A DNA stretch of 64,000 nucleotides from Eucalyptus grandis (GCF_016545825.1 NC_052618.1:60194561-60258560); one strand, 5' to 3'; counted from the first letter of the stretch, positions 1-11,551 are shown. Numbers and translations: made by a program. Notes: generated by a model from the letters alone, not told the origin.

Positions 1-28
1 GTCAACAGGTATGTGTGTTTCTCTGTGT

Positions 29-30
29 GA

Positions 31-79
<49 letters not shown>
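29..79. repeat. (GA)n microsatellite
   Basis: Uninterrupted GA dinucleotides, broken only by a few GT steps at the left edge. It lies 31 bp left of the copia element. Nothing else is recognisable in positions 1-110. Confidence 0.95.
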
Positions 80-80
<1 letters not shown>

Positions 81-110
81 ATCGTTGATGGAACATTGAG
101 ATGTAGTTCT

Positions 111-664
111 TGTTAGAGGATCAAGATCAAGACCGTTAGAGGATCAAGATCAAGACCGTACTCTGCTACATCAAAACGGTCTTACTCTGCTACGCCAAGA
201 GTCAGCCACAAGAGATCCTCAACTATGATAGATATAGATCACCAGAAGACTATTGTGAAGTAAATGAGCTGAAGACATGGATAACGAGTCTTATCAACGG
301 TGGAGATTATGCAAATACCGAAGACGTGGATTGCCAAGACTCGGGATTTGCTTCTCTGTTATAATCAGCTGTAAAGTTTGTTAGTTGGAGTCGGTTAGTT
401 CGTTTCAGTTGGTTATTAGTCTTCTAGCTTCTATTAGTATATAACGAGAGAATTGAGATCCGTAGAAGGTGTGAAGAACAGAGGATTCAGAATTGATCTG
501 TTGCATTCTTCTTTGATTTCTCTTTGTTCATAGAACTCGATACAATGAAATAAGAATCAAATACTTCTTGTTCAGATCCTTTTGCAACACTACTGAGTTT
601 ATCCTCTATCATCATCATCATTCTTCATCTTCATCCTCTGTATTCTTGGATTCACAAATTTTCA
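111..664 (+). repeat. 5' LTR of Copia-1
   Basis: Starts TGTTAG and ends TTCA. It contains a tandem duplication of a 23-bp unit at its start (about 113-158) that is also present in the right LTR, so it existed in the parent element. AT-rich sequence TATATAACG near 438-446 could serve as the TATA region. Confidence 0.93.
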
Positions 665-679
665 TGGTATCAGAGCAGG
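665..679 (+). promoter_or_regulatory. Primer binding site, initiator Met tRNA
   Basis: TGGTATCAGAGCAGG begins immediately after the left LTR. It is the standard complement of plant initiator methionine tRNA used to start minus-strand DNA synthesis. Confidence 0.95.
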
Positions 680-838
680 AGTTCCTCTTGCATCAGAATA
701 AAGAAATCCGTCCAGTAATCAGTTCGTACATCAAGTCATAAGAAATGAACGAACAATGAAGCTCTCTGGATCAAGGTAAACACGTAAGGACTCATAGCAT
801 TACTGTTGTCATCTTCTTCAAGCCAAAGGATTGTAATA

Positions 839-1880
839 ATGGCAATTAGAACTCCAAAGTACTCTTTCCCGATACATGTGAATATCACAAACTTCGTCAC
901 AATCAAACTTGCTGAGGGCAACTTCTTGTTGTGGCAAGCTCAAATCCAAAGGTTTTTGAAAAGTCAGGATTTGTTTGGTTTTGTTAATGGAGATATTCCT
1001 TCACCTCCTCGAATGCTGCAAACAGAGGATGAAGGTTGCGAAACTGATCTTATCAATCCAGATTACACTGATTGGACTAGAACAGATCAGTTGATTTCAT
1101 CATGGATCTCTGGAGCAGTTACTGAAAACATTCTGAGCCTGATAATTGGATTAGAAACATCATCCGAAGTATGGCAAACTCTTCTGAAAAGGTTTACACA
1201 GAAGTCAATTGCTAGAGAGTTCGAACTAAGGGGGAAATTACAAACATGTCAAAAGCATGAACAAACCCTTGCTGATTATCTCAGGGAATATAAATCCATA
1301 TGTGATCAGTTGAATGCAATAGGCAAACCTGTGGATGAAATAACCAAAATGTTTGGTGTATTGGAAGGTTTAGGTCCTGAGTATGAAAACTTTCGGACTA
1401 CCATATATTGTTTAAAACCTCAGCCTGAGTATGATGAGGTTATTGCTCAATTAGAAAGGTTTGAATCAAGACTTAAGACCTTTTCCAGGAATCAGTTCAA
1501 CCCGAATCTTGCCTATTTCGGACAAAGACAGTTTCAGGTACGGTCTAAAGATATCACAAATGAAGAGTACATCTCTCAAGCTTCGGATTTATATCTCAAA
1601 GAGGAGGTTACGGAGGTGGTCGAAGCTATGGTCGTGGCGGGCCGGTAACAATAGGGGTTGTGGTTTTGAAAGATATCAGAATTACAGAATAGATGTCTCC
1701 AGTCCAGGACAAGGAAATCAACACCTCAGACAGAGAAATGTTATCTCTACGACAAATCAAGGGTTTAGACCCTATGCCACTTACTCACAAAGGTATCAAA
1801 ATGTCAAGACTTATCCATCTGCAAACTCAAGTAAGAACTTGCAGGATGAAAAAGAAACAAGTAGCATGAATGCCAAATAT
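839..1880 (+). pseudogene. Copia-1 gag (frameshifted)
   Basis: Structural capsid protein of a copia element. I take the start at ATG 839 (MAIRTPKYSF...); the open frame reaches further upstream only through a TTG. The frame runs to a stop at 1648 and carries a typical copia gag (UBN2-like) core with NFLLWQAQIQ near the start. Around 1600 the Gly/Arg-rich tail (GGYGGGRSYGRGG) continues in another frame, a further change near 1640 gives the RYQNYR segment, and a third near 1868 restores the original frame for the zinc knuckle CQICKRSRHDALRC (CX2CX4HX4C, starting at 1871). Three frame changes within 270 bp break the protein. They could be real indels or sequencing errors. Confidence 0.9.
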
Positions 1881-4800
1881 GTAAAAGGTCTAGACATGAT
1901 GCTCTTCGATGCTGGTATCGGTTTGACAATTCCTATCAAGCAGAGGATATTCCAGCAGCATTGACAGCATTGACAGCATTGCATATTGAAGACTCAACAG
2001 GAAGTGAGTGGTACCCTGACTCTGGAGCTACAGCTCACATAAGTGCCAATCCTGGTATGCTCCATACCCTTTCTAAATATCAAGGACATGATACTGTTAT
2101 GATAGGCAATGGATCATGTTTACCTGTAACTCACATTGGCAACACCTGGCTGAAAACAAAGAACAATACATTACCTCTTAATGATGTCCTAATTGTCCCA
2201 GAGATAAAGAAGAATCTTCTTTCAGTATCTAAACTCACAGATGATTACCCTTGTTCCTTTATCTTTGATAAAACTGGTGTTTATGTAAAGGACAACAATA
2301 CCAACACAATGGTGAAGCTCGGAAGGAAAACTAGAGGTCTTTATCAAGCTAATCCACAGACCACAGAGGCCTTCTTTACTCAGCGGCAAAAGACAGTCGA
2401 TGAAGACATATGGCACCAGCGTTTGGCTCACACAAATGCTCAAATAGTTAAGCATTTGCAAAAACAGAAGCTTATACAATTTGTTTCATCATCTCAAACT
2501 GTTTGCAACAGCTGTCAAATAGCTAAAAGCACAGCTCTATCCTTTCCTTTATCGGATTCTACATCAAGTTTTCCATTAGAAAGAATTCATTGTGACATAT
2601 GGGGACCATCACCAGTCTATTCTTTTCAAAAGTTTAGATACTATGTGATTTTTGTTGACAATTTCTCTCGATATTGCTGGCTATATCCCATGAAGTTGAA
2701 GTTTGAGTTTTATGACATATTTGTTCAATTCCAGAAGTTAGTTGAACGACAGTATAATCATCAGATTAAAATCTTCCAGAGTGACGGAGGAGGAGAGTTC
2801 ATAAGCAATAGATTCCAAAATTTTCTGAGACACCATGGAATAAGACAGCTTATATCATGTCCTCACACACCAGAACAGAATGGGGTCTCCGAAAGGAAGC
2901 ATCGACACATTGTTGAACTGGGATTAGCTATGCTATATCATTCAAAAGTTCCACTAAAATTTTGGGTGGATGCATTTGTGACAGCTACTTACATCATAAA
3001 CATTCTTCCCACACGAAAGCTGAAGATGGACACACCTTATAACAAACTTCATAATAGACAGCCAAGGTATGATCATTTAAGGGTGTTTGGTTGTGCATGC
3101 TATCCTTGTCTGAGACCATATGCAAGTCATAAACTTGATCCTCGATCTCTCCCCTGTATCTTTTTGGGTTATAGCAATAAGCACAAAGGGTATCGATGTC
3201 TGGTACCAACTGATAATCGTGTGTACATCAGTAGGCATGTTGTCTTTGATGAGCATTCTTACCCTTTTATAAAGAAGCTGGTCAATGAGTATGGACAGTG
3301 TACAAACCTATACAAACAATGGATTGAAGGAATACATTTCCTCGAACCCTCAAGAACCAAGTCACCAGACAATGGTTCCTTTCATCAGTCAGCCAAAAAC
3401 CAGATCCATCCTGATCTTCATGATTGCTATAATCATCATCTATGTCACAGACAACAATCTCAGACCATTTCCTCGAGAACTATGCAGAATGAGAGAAGAA
3501 CAGATGAACAATCTGTCATGGCATCAATAGATACTATGCCTACCGATCTATCTACCTCTCAAGGACAATATACTACCAGCTCTTCATCTTCACACAATGA
3601 TCTACTAGCTGAAAGCAGTTCTAATGAAGGGCACTGCAATTCCAATTCCACTATGTCTTCTTCTCAAGGTACTGTTAATAATCATCATATGCAGACTCGT
3701 CTAAAGTCTGGGATTCGAAAACAAAATCCAAAGTATGCTTATTCAGCTGACTATCAAGTTCCTATGGAACCACGGTCTATCAAATCAGCCTTAGCCAATG
3801 AAGCCTGGTACAGGGCTATGAAAGAAGAAATGGATGCTCTTACTGAAAACCAAACATGGACATTGATCCCTAGAACTGACCAAATGAATGTGATAGGCTG
3901 TAAGTGGGTATATAAGACCAAACTCACACCAGATGGAGGCCTTGACAGACTCAAAGCTCGTCTAGTCGCCAAAGGCTTTCACCAAGAAGAAGGACTTGAC
4001 TTCACTGAGACTTTCAGTCCAGTTGTGAAACACACAACAATTCGAATAGTGCTATCTCTAGCTATGATAAAGCACTGGCCAATACACCGGCTTGATGTTA
4101 AGAATGCTTTTCTTCATGGAGATTTGAATGAGACTGTATACATGGAACAACCACCTGGCTTTATCAATCCTCAACGGCCAAGCTATGTCTGTTTGCTTCA
4201 CAAGTCTCTATATGGTCTTCGACAAGCACCAAGAGCTTGGTTTGATAAATTCAGCAAGTTTTTACTCGAAAGTGGTTTCTTCGCAGCACAAACGAGATCC
4301 ATCATTATTTGTTCTTCATACAGATTCACATACAGTCCTATTGCTCCTATATGTTGATGATATCATCTTGACTGGCAGTTCACCACATCTCTTAACTACC
4401 CTCATTCAGAAACTTAGCCTTCATTTTCATATGAAGGACCTTGGGTATCTTCACTATTTTTTGGGCATCGAGGCCAAACGAACTTCACAGAATCTCTTTC
4501 TGTGTCAAACAAAATATGCCACTGATTTGCTGAAACGAGCTCATATGGCCGATTGTAAACCAATCTCAACGCCCCTGCCACTTCGATCAATTTCCATGGC
4601 TGATACTGCAAATCAACTCACAGATCCTGTGGAGTACAGAAGCTTGGTTGGTGCTCTTCAATACTTAACCATTACTCGACCAGACCTGGTGTTTGCCACT
4701 AATCTTCTCTGTCAAAAAATGCAACAGCCTACTGTAGGAGATTTTCATCAATTAAAAAGAGTACTTCGATATGTCAAAGGTACTATACATCTTGGAATCT

Positions 4801-5290
4801 ATCTCCATTCTCAAAGTTCAGTAAACCTCTATGGTTTCTCTGATGCGGATTGGGCTGGTTGTCCAACTACACGACGTTCAACAACGGGGTTTTGCACATT
4901 TCTTGGATCCAATCTACTATCTTGGTCTGCCAAGAAACAACCTACTGTTTCCAGATCCTCAACAGAAGCAGAGTATCGTGCACTTGCTTCGACCACTGCT
5001 GAACTCACCTGGATAACGTTTGTGCTACGAGATATTGGCATTTCACTTCAGTCACCTACAACCATATACTGTGACAACAGATCAGCAATCTCTCTCACAG
5101 CCAATCCAATATTACATGCTCGAACCAAGCACATTGAAGTTGACTTTCACTTCGTCCGTGAGAAAGTTTCTTCTGGATCTATTCATGTTTAGTACATCTC
5201 TACTCATCTTCAATTAGCTGATATATTTACTAAGTCACTATCCCGATTGTCTCATCTTACTCTCCGAACCAAATTGGGATTGGGATCTTT
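1871..5290 (+). pseudogene. Copia-1 pol: protease, integrase, reverse transcriptase, RNase H (broken)
   Basis: From the zinc knuckle onward one frame runs to 4357. It holds the aspartic protease motif DSGATAHIS (about 2020), the GAG-pre-integrase HHCC finger (WHQRLAH...CNSCQ, 2410-2520), and integrase with all three catalytic positions (CDIWGP, SDGGGEF, NGVSERKHR). The first half of RVT_2 follows (GCKWVYKTKL, LDVKNAFLHG, YGLRQAPRAW). Near 4290 the frame shifts by one and the rest reads on with the catalytic YVDDIILTGS (about 4353-4382), then RNase H (DADWAGCPTTRRST, SSTEAEYRAL, YCDNRSA). A TAG at 5190-5192 cuts off the last segment, which still reads LADIFTKSL afterwards. All catalytic motifs survive, so decay is recent. 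Confidence 0.93.
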
Positions 5291-5305
5291 TACCCTTCCC
5301 AATTT

Positions 5306-5314
5306 GAGGGGGGA
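5306..5314 (+). other. Polypurine tract of Copia-1
   Basis: A purine run GAGGGGGGA lies directly before the right LTR. This is the expected primer for plus-strand DNA synthesis. Confidence 0.85.
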
Positions 5315-5869
5315 TGTTAGAGGATCAAGATCAAGACCGTTAGAGGATCAAGATCAAGACCGTACTCTGCTACATCAAAACGGTCTTACTCTGCTACGCC
5401 AAGAGTCAGCCACAAGAGATCCTCAACTATGATAGATATAGATCACCAGAAGACTATTGTGAAGTAAATGAGCTGAAGACATGGATAACGAGTCTTATCA
5501 ACGGTGGAGATTATGCAAATACCGAAGACGTGGATTGCCAAGACTCGGGATTTGCTTCTCTGTTATAATCAGCTGTAAAGTTTGTTAGTTGGAGTCGGTT
5601 AGTTCGTTTCAGTTGGTTATTAGTCTTCTAGCTTCTATTAGTATATAACGAGAGAATTGAGATCCGTAGAAGGTGTGAAGAACAGAGGATTCAGAATTGA
5701 TCTGTTGCATTCTTCTTTGATTTCTCTTTGTTCATAGAACTCAGATACAATGAAATAAGAATCAAATACTTCTTGTTCAGATCCTTTTGCAACACTACTG
5801 AGTTTATCCTCTATCATCATCATCATTCTTCATCTTCATCCTCTGTATTCTTGGATTCACAAATTCTCA
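5315..5869 (+). repeat. 3' LTR of Copia-1
   Basis: Matches 111-664 over its whole length, including the internal duplicated unit. It ends CTCA at 5869, directly against minus-strand myosin coding sequence. Confidence 0.93.
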
Positions 5870-6258
5870 CATGGAGGTAAGCTAATTTAGTCATGTCATC
5901 AACCCCGGCAGGTGGTGCCTCCATATCTTTTGGATATATGTTTGAGATATCTGCCACCACCTGGGACCAACGTAAAAAGATGAGTTGGTTGGATAACCGA
6001 AGGTGGTGATAGTGGTGATGATGGGGGAAGGCAGGCCGGCAAGTGCGTACAGTTTTCCCATGGGAGGTGAGAATGGTGGCTTCTCTGGCAGTGAGGGCCT
6101 TAACTTCTCCATCAACCCAGGCGAGCTCTACATCATCAACCCACACCTGAGATCTAACAGCGATGTTCACGGAAGTCCCCTGGATGGTGAAAGTTAAGTC
6201 CATTAGAGAGAAGCAAACAGAGGGAGAGCAGAGGATGTTAACCAAGGATGCTTACCAT
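5870..6258 (-). pseudogene. Myosin XI, first three coding exons, truncated by Copia-1
   Basis: Class XI myosins are the plant actin motors that drive organelle streaming. Exon 1 ends with the start codon ATG at 6258-6256, followed by the donor GTAAG. Exon 2 is 6179-6051 (acceptor CCAG at 6183-6180), encoding [18 protein letters not shown] and on to TSHGKT. A 90-bp GT-AG intron (6050-5961) follows, and exon 3 starts at 5960 with [17 protein letters not shown] and continues to [12 protein letters not shown]. This is the SH3-like N-terminal domain that precedes the motor head. The phase is correct at both joins and there are no stops, so these exons look well preserved. At 5870 the copia LTR replaces the rest of exon 3. 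No motor-head sequence (P-loop, switches) is found left of the element within 110 bp. The full gene may continue beyond the window or may be lost. Confidence 0.9.
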
Positions 6259-7402
6259 GCTGAGAGTCGGCGTAGAAATGCAATCATCAAACTTGGGCAA
6301 ATCAAGAACAAGATAGAAGTTAGGGAGGGAGTGTCCATTGAAAAAGAAGGTTGAAAAAGCAGAGCTGGCAAAAAGGGAGGGAAAAGCACAAAAGGAAGGA
6401 GCAGCAGAGGAGAATCACACCCCCACCACTTCACTTTCAGGGAGAGCTGGTCTGGCACAGGAATGGTGCATGCAATGGAATTGCAATGCAAATGGGATTC
6501 ATCATTGATGATGATGATTCGATGCTTGAGCCACAAGGTTGCAAGCTCACTCTTGTTACTTCCTATCGTACCGGACGGGCCCCACTGCTTTGGACTTGTT
6601 TTATCACACATTTCAGGTGATCTGTAAAGTAAGACATACTTAAACACCCATGCTCTTGCCAGTGCCTGCTGATTGGAGAGTCAGATCAAAAGAAAGATGA
6701 CCATGATTTTCCGCTTTTGCTTTTTCAAATCCATCCTTTTAGACTCTGCAAAAAATACATCCATTCTGTGTGTGGGGCTCCTCACCGTCGTGTCATTTCC
6801 CTTTTTATTTTCCCTCTCCTCAACAAGATGATGATACCTCAAGTACTAAAATTCACTTGGCAAATTGATGCACAAAAACGATGACATAATTTATTTAGTG
6901 CACACACTATTGATTTATTAAAATATTTTCTTATAGTTGAACAAATCGATTTCATGTACCAATCTTAAAATACTCGATATTGCTCTAAACTAATTAGGTT
7001 GATCACCCATTTTCCTTAGATGGTGAAATTGTAGTTAAATTTCACGTTCATATCACACGCTTCCTCGGTGCAAGCCTCATCATTAGAGGTTACCGAACAA
7101 AGTGAAGGGAAGGAATGGGAATCCTTGAGGCCATGCATCATCATCAGACAGGCCAGTGAGGAAATAATATAATATGGGGTTTCACTCTGAGGGCCCATCG
7201 GTTGAGATGCACTCCTAGAATGGCTCTGTCACGTCCTCCCGATGGCCTTAACTGCTCCGCCTATTGGAGTCGGCCCAACCACCCATGGTGGACTGTTCCT
7301 AGGATGAGGGCTTGTTTATTCCGCCCAGTCCCCAGCAAGAGTGCCGGACGACGTAGCCCACGTCAACATCTGAAGGTGCCAGATGAGACAAGCTCATGCA
7401 TA
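6259..7402. other. No gene recognised; 5' region of the myosin fragment and unassigned DNA
   Basis: On the minus strand this is the 5' UTR and promoter side of the myosin start. I could not define a TATA box or transcription start. Open frames here (for example 6252-6647 minus and 7202-7456 plus) resemble no family I know. Confidence 0.6.
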
Positions 7403-7587
7403 AGAAGTGTCACGCCCCGACTCTCGAGCGTGTGCCCATCCCGCTTTGGTCGATAAAATTGCGACTTTTCAAGACTAGTCGTCAACCCTTTCATTTTTTT
7501 TATATGCACATGCAGAAGCGAAAATAACCCTTGACAACAAATAGGATAGGAAAGTAGGGTAACATTTCACAAAGCACATTTTTATTA

Positions 7588-8470
7588 GGGGTGATCAGGT
7601 CCAGGGTGGGTAGGGTCTAGACCTGGATCTTGCACCCGACCCTGTTATAACCGGTTCCTCTTTTCTGGACCCTATACCCAACCTTGTTTGTATTTGACCC
7701 TATACCCGATCCACCCTGTTTTTCCAATCCGGTTCTAGGGTCAGCCCTGTTTCCACTAGAACCTGTTTTGTAGTATCCCGATATCCTATACGACTTCGAA
7801 TTTTATATTAATATGTGAGAAAATAACGCAATCCTCCTAATTTGTATTGAAACATTAAGCACTTGTAATAAATAAATACATGAACTTTTTGATTAAACGA
7901 AAAATTAAGGATCCACAAGGCTAATTATAATAAATAAAATCATAAGGCAAAGAATTAGCAACAAACATGAGTCTAATATTAGTCTTATTCCCACAACTAC
8001 TACATGAAGTTACTCATTTATGCAAGCATAACTTCTCCTACAAAAGAGAAATTAGGCGAGCCTATCCATGTGATACACAAGAATTTGGCAGCGACGAACA
8101 TCGTCTGTCCATCGGACGGTGCGAGAGGGAGCTGGTGAGGGAGGGAAGCAAGTGACGAAGAAAAATGACAAAGGAAGAGTGTCATGCGTGTTTGAAAGAG
8201 CCACGAGGAAAAACGTCGTGTGATTACGGAAGTAAAAATAGAAATCAGGGAAAAAAATGGTTTTAGACCTCTACTTACAAAATAGGTCCAGGAACCGGTT
8301 CCAAAACTGGTCCCGGAACTTGTTTTCGGGTGGGTAATCACTCGCAACTTGTTCCCGAACCGGTTTAAACGGGTTTTGAATTTTGGGAACTGGTTCCCGG
8401 ACCAATTTCAACGAGAACTGATTCGCGACTCTATTTTCCGGGTGGGTCGGTCTGGGAACTGGTTATACAA
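7588..8470. mobile_element. Probable insertion inside solo LTR A (GGTCC/GGTTCC-rich)
   Basis: Copy B lacks this stretch when the two solo LTRs are compared. It starts near AGGGGTGATCAGGTCC and is rich in ACCGGTTCC/GGAACTGG words in both orientations, like the TAGGGGTGAGCA repeats at 16829 and 21215. Exact ends and a target duplication were not resolved. Confidence 0.4.
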
Positions 8471-8807
8471 TAACTAGTGAGACAATGTCTCAGTAAGTCC
8501 ACCCTCTAAACCCCTATTAGGAAGGAAATACGCCAAGGGTAGCTTAGTCACACAATGACACAATTAGAACAGGGAACTTATCTCGCCTTAGTTCCTTCCT
8601 GCACATTAGCACAGTTCATATCCCAATTGCATATCATTATTGCACACAACAATTGAAACGTCTCATTAATTCAACCAATCACAAGAGTCCCGATTATAAG
8701 GCCAAACCGTTATGACATGTCCCATCCCATGTCACATAGTTTTGTCTCATAATCAAGGACATCTAACTCAATTAGCCATGCGTTCAAATTGTTAAATTTG
8801 CCCTTCA

Positions 8808-9078
8808 AAGGTACCACATACTCCTAAGTTCGGTGTCTACTGGCACAGCCAAGTATCGTCTCACTGCTATTGTGCACGACTACGTTTATATCTTAATAGA
8901 CGGCTTCCCCAAAGGGGCATAGGTCCAAAATCTACTGCGACCCAAGTACAACCTACTCATAAGTCCGGTGTTTTCTGGCCTAGCCAGGTTTCGTCTCACC
9001 TCCATTGAGCACGGCGACGTCCATATCTTAATAAACGGCTTCCTCGAAGGGGCGTAAGTCCAGAATCTACTGCGACCC
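8808..9078. repeat. Tandem duplication, 135-bp period, within solo LTR A
   Basis: AATCTACTGCGACCC occurs at 8929 and 9064. The preceding ~120 bp of each unit match with scattered differences (GTCTCAC, TATCTTAATA, CGGCTTCC). Copy B has different short repeats at the corresponding place. Confidence 0.85.
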
Positions 9079-9270
9079 CCAATCCAAAGAATGGATATCC
9101 CATATAGGACAGTGTTTGACTTAAAAGCTCAAGACAGGTTCTCATTAACTAGCACACGATCAAACAATCTCGGCCCAAGACACTGTGCATTGCACCCAAA
9201 TGCCTCCATTAAAATAGTGATGATGGCCTATTTTCTTCATATTAAAATTATGTGAAAATAGTTGTGTGTG

Positions 9271-9454
9271 ACCACCGCCCTTAGCGACGCAGCTGGCTTG
9301 GGCTCTCTCCCCCTCACGAAAGAGAGGAGTTCGAATCCCAGAGGCGTTGTTAGGGATTCTTAGCTGGAGTACTGTGGTGGTGGGTCCTGCAGTCGCTCCC
9401 CCAGAGTTTGCTTGCCGGCTGTTGGCTTACGGGGTTCCTTGGGTTACCAAAAAA
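9271..9454 (+). mobile_element. tRNA-derived SINE, family 1, full length
   Basis: Starts ACCACCGCCC, then an A-box-like segment (TTAGCGACGCAGCTGG) and a B box (GTTCGAATCC, 9329-9338). The tail reads GGTTCCTTGGGTTACC and ends in an A run. The 16-bp AAAATAGTTGTGTGTG is repeated at 9255-9270 and 9455-9470 as target duplication. It is nested in solo LTR A. It is not a tRNA gene: there is no cloverleaf and the body is about 180 bp. Confidence 0.93.
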
Positions 9455-11551
9455 AAAATAGTTGTGTGTGGGTACATGGTTAGATCGAACTCGAAAAATT
9501 CATATCCTCCAATTTAAAATCCCACTGTTTTATATAATATATAAAACTATTTTCGGTATTAAAATCGACACCCGAGATTTTTGAATAAATATTGAAATTC
9601 ACAATTTTTGAAATAAATTACCAAAAATCTAATCAGCACTCAATTTGCACAATTTAACATCCAATTGCATAAACTGAACACACCATAGCAATCGACACGA
9701 AATTCTAGTCACCAGCTATCCCAGTCTAATTTTCGGAAAATATTTAATAATTAAATAATTATTAAAATTAATTAAATAATTCAATTTAAATACTAAAAAT
9801 ACCAACCTAGGCCAAAATTACTAAATTAAATACCAAGACGGGACCGGAAAATTTCCAAACCAATCTATATAATCAATACAATCTATCTAGGCCTGAATTG
9901 ATCCAACATAATAACCTAACATGCAAAATTGGATATTTAAATAACTAATCTAATCTAACTAACCACTTAAACCTTAATTAACTTAATCTAATTACCCTAT
10001 AAGCGTAATTAACTTACTAATCAAAGTTTAGTGAGATAACTTACTTGATTTGCGATCCGCTTGGATCAAAACGACGGGAACGCGACGGCGAGCGATACTC
10101 TCCAAAGCAATGACGTCAAAGGAGCATGAATCATGCCCAAAAATGGCCCGCAACACACGGCCAAGGGCTGAAAAATCGGTTCTGTTCACGGCTGGTCGAG
10201 GAGAAGTCAATGAAAGGAAGATGCGGACGTTGCTGCTGATGTTGGCTTGGCGAAGTGGCTTCGGTGGGACGTGCGGCTTGGACGGCAACTGCAAGAAGCA
10301 GCTTCGGTCGTGGACAGCCAGAGGAGGCAGGTAGCGCACAAAGGGAGCTGCTGGGTCAACTATCTTGGAGAAAATTGCTGGAGTTGACAGGCGGTTTGAT
10401 TGAAGCTTGGAGGACGTGGCAAGAAGAGATGAATTTGGTGGGGAGCTTTGGTGGCAGCTGCACAAAGAGGATGGGCAAGCTGGTAGGCAGTGGTATTGCG
10501 AATGGTGAGGGATGAGAAAAGATGCTTGAACAGCAAAGAAAGAAAATGAAAAAGGAGCCACGAAGGGAGAAGTCGGCGAAGCTGGCGAGAGAAACCGTGG
10601 GGGAAGAAGAAAGGAATGGATAAGAGAGGGGGGGGAACCAAAGTCCTAAAAGTCAACGTAAAATATCTACACATTTAAGGCTTGGTCCCCTAAATCTTTC
10701 TAGCAAAAATAAATACTCAAATAATCAAAATTTGAAGGCCAAAATTCCTGCCCCTTGAAAAGCTCAGAATTTCCAATTTTGGTCTTCAATTTCTTCAACA
10801 AAATCCCCAAATTGACGTCAAATTTTTATGTAGAAAGAGCCTACATAATTTCTATAATTTCCTTTCGCCAAGTAGCTCGGTTGGCAAGTCAAAAATCCCT
10901 TCAATTTGGCCGATCCGAATTTCCGAAATGTCCGAATCGATTTTCCGTAAAAACCTTGGAATCTTCGAAAATTCTTCGAAAGATGAGACAACGTTCCTAA
11001 AATAGATCGTGACATGACAGAACTTTCAATTTATGAAATCGGGTTCAAATTCGCGGTTAATTTCAATCTGACGCGACTTTAGCGTGACCTAGTTTACCGA
11101 GTAGTTTTTAAGGAATTTTTAGTGCAATTGACCTGTGTTCGATTTATTTCGAGTCACAATGTACATCTTCGACACCTTAGCGACTCTCGGTTGTCATGAA
11201 AATCTCGAGATTTCAAATATGGACACCGGGTATCAAAACGACAGAAAGATTGGTCTGGTGCCGTTCGACGAGAATTTTGCAATTAGCACTAATCACATAT
11301 CTCAGTCGAATTGACTTATCTCTGATCTTTGATTGATTTTTTTTTTTTTTTACGGTGCCGTAATGACCCTTGCAGATCAACATGGTCGAGTAGTCGATTC
11401 TTGATCGAATTCTCAATTCATTATGTTAAAATCCCTTAATGGCTTCCTTTGATAGTCTAATTGCTTAGAGAATAGAACTATAGGCGCGTTGATGAAATGC
11501 TCGATTTATTTAATTAAAAACGAAATCTGAAATTCAGGCTATCACAAGAAG

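Larger units (their letters stand above)
111..5869 (+). mobile_element. Ty1/copia LTR retrotransposon, young but coding-defective (Copia-1)
   Basis: The element has LTRs at 111-664 and 5315-5869, a Met-tRNA primer site directly after the left LTR, a polypurine tract directly before the right LTR, and gag-protease-integrase-RT-RNase H order, which defines copia. I noticed only two differences between the LTRs: a 1-nt indel near 539/5732 and a substitution near 662/5867. That implies a very recent insertion. The coding region has about four frame changes and one nonsense codon, so this copy cannot make its own proteins. The flanks (GTTCT at 106-110, CATGG at 5870-5874) do not form a target duplication. 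The gag sequence resembles the Ale/Retrofit group, but the lineage is an inference. Confidence 0.95.
7408..11546 (+). mobile_element. Giant solo LTR, copy A (4139 bp, TSD AGAAG)
   Basis: Begins TGTCACGCCCCGA and ends GGCTATCACA. AGAAG is present at both 7403-7407 and 11547-11551, a perfect 5-bp target duplication. The two ends share no direct repeat and there is no protein-coding domain inside, so this is a single LTR left by recombination rather than a full element. The last 500 bp and the first 150 bp align clearly with copy B (17435-20937), and the last 400 bp also with copy C (62842 onward, inverted). TG/CA ends, 5-bp duplication and length fit a Ty3/gypsy lineage with long LTRs, for example Tekay/Del; that assignment is inferred. 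Open frames in its GC-rich part (10028-10561) show no homology I recognise. Confidence 0.88.

Noticed and set aside
5870..5874. Target duplication for Copia-1
   Set aside because: CATGG on the right and GTTCT on the left do not match, even with the ends moved by a few bases.
8018..8347. Minus-strand open frame of 109 codons
   Set aside because: It lies within the insertion in solo LTR A, Phe/Ser-rich, with no recognised motif.
9271..9345. tRNA gene with B box GTTCGAATCC
   Set aside because: It is the head of a SINE with a 16-bp target duplication and an A tail.
10028..10674. Minus-strand open frames of 177 and 104 codons
   Set aside because: They lie in the GC-rich block of solo LTR A, overlap frames on the other strand, and match no family I recognise.
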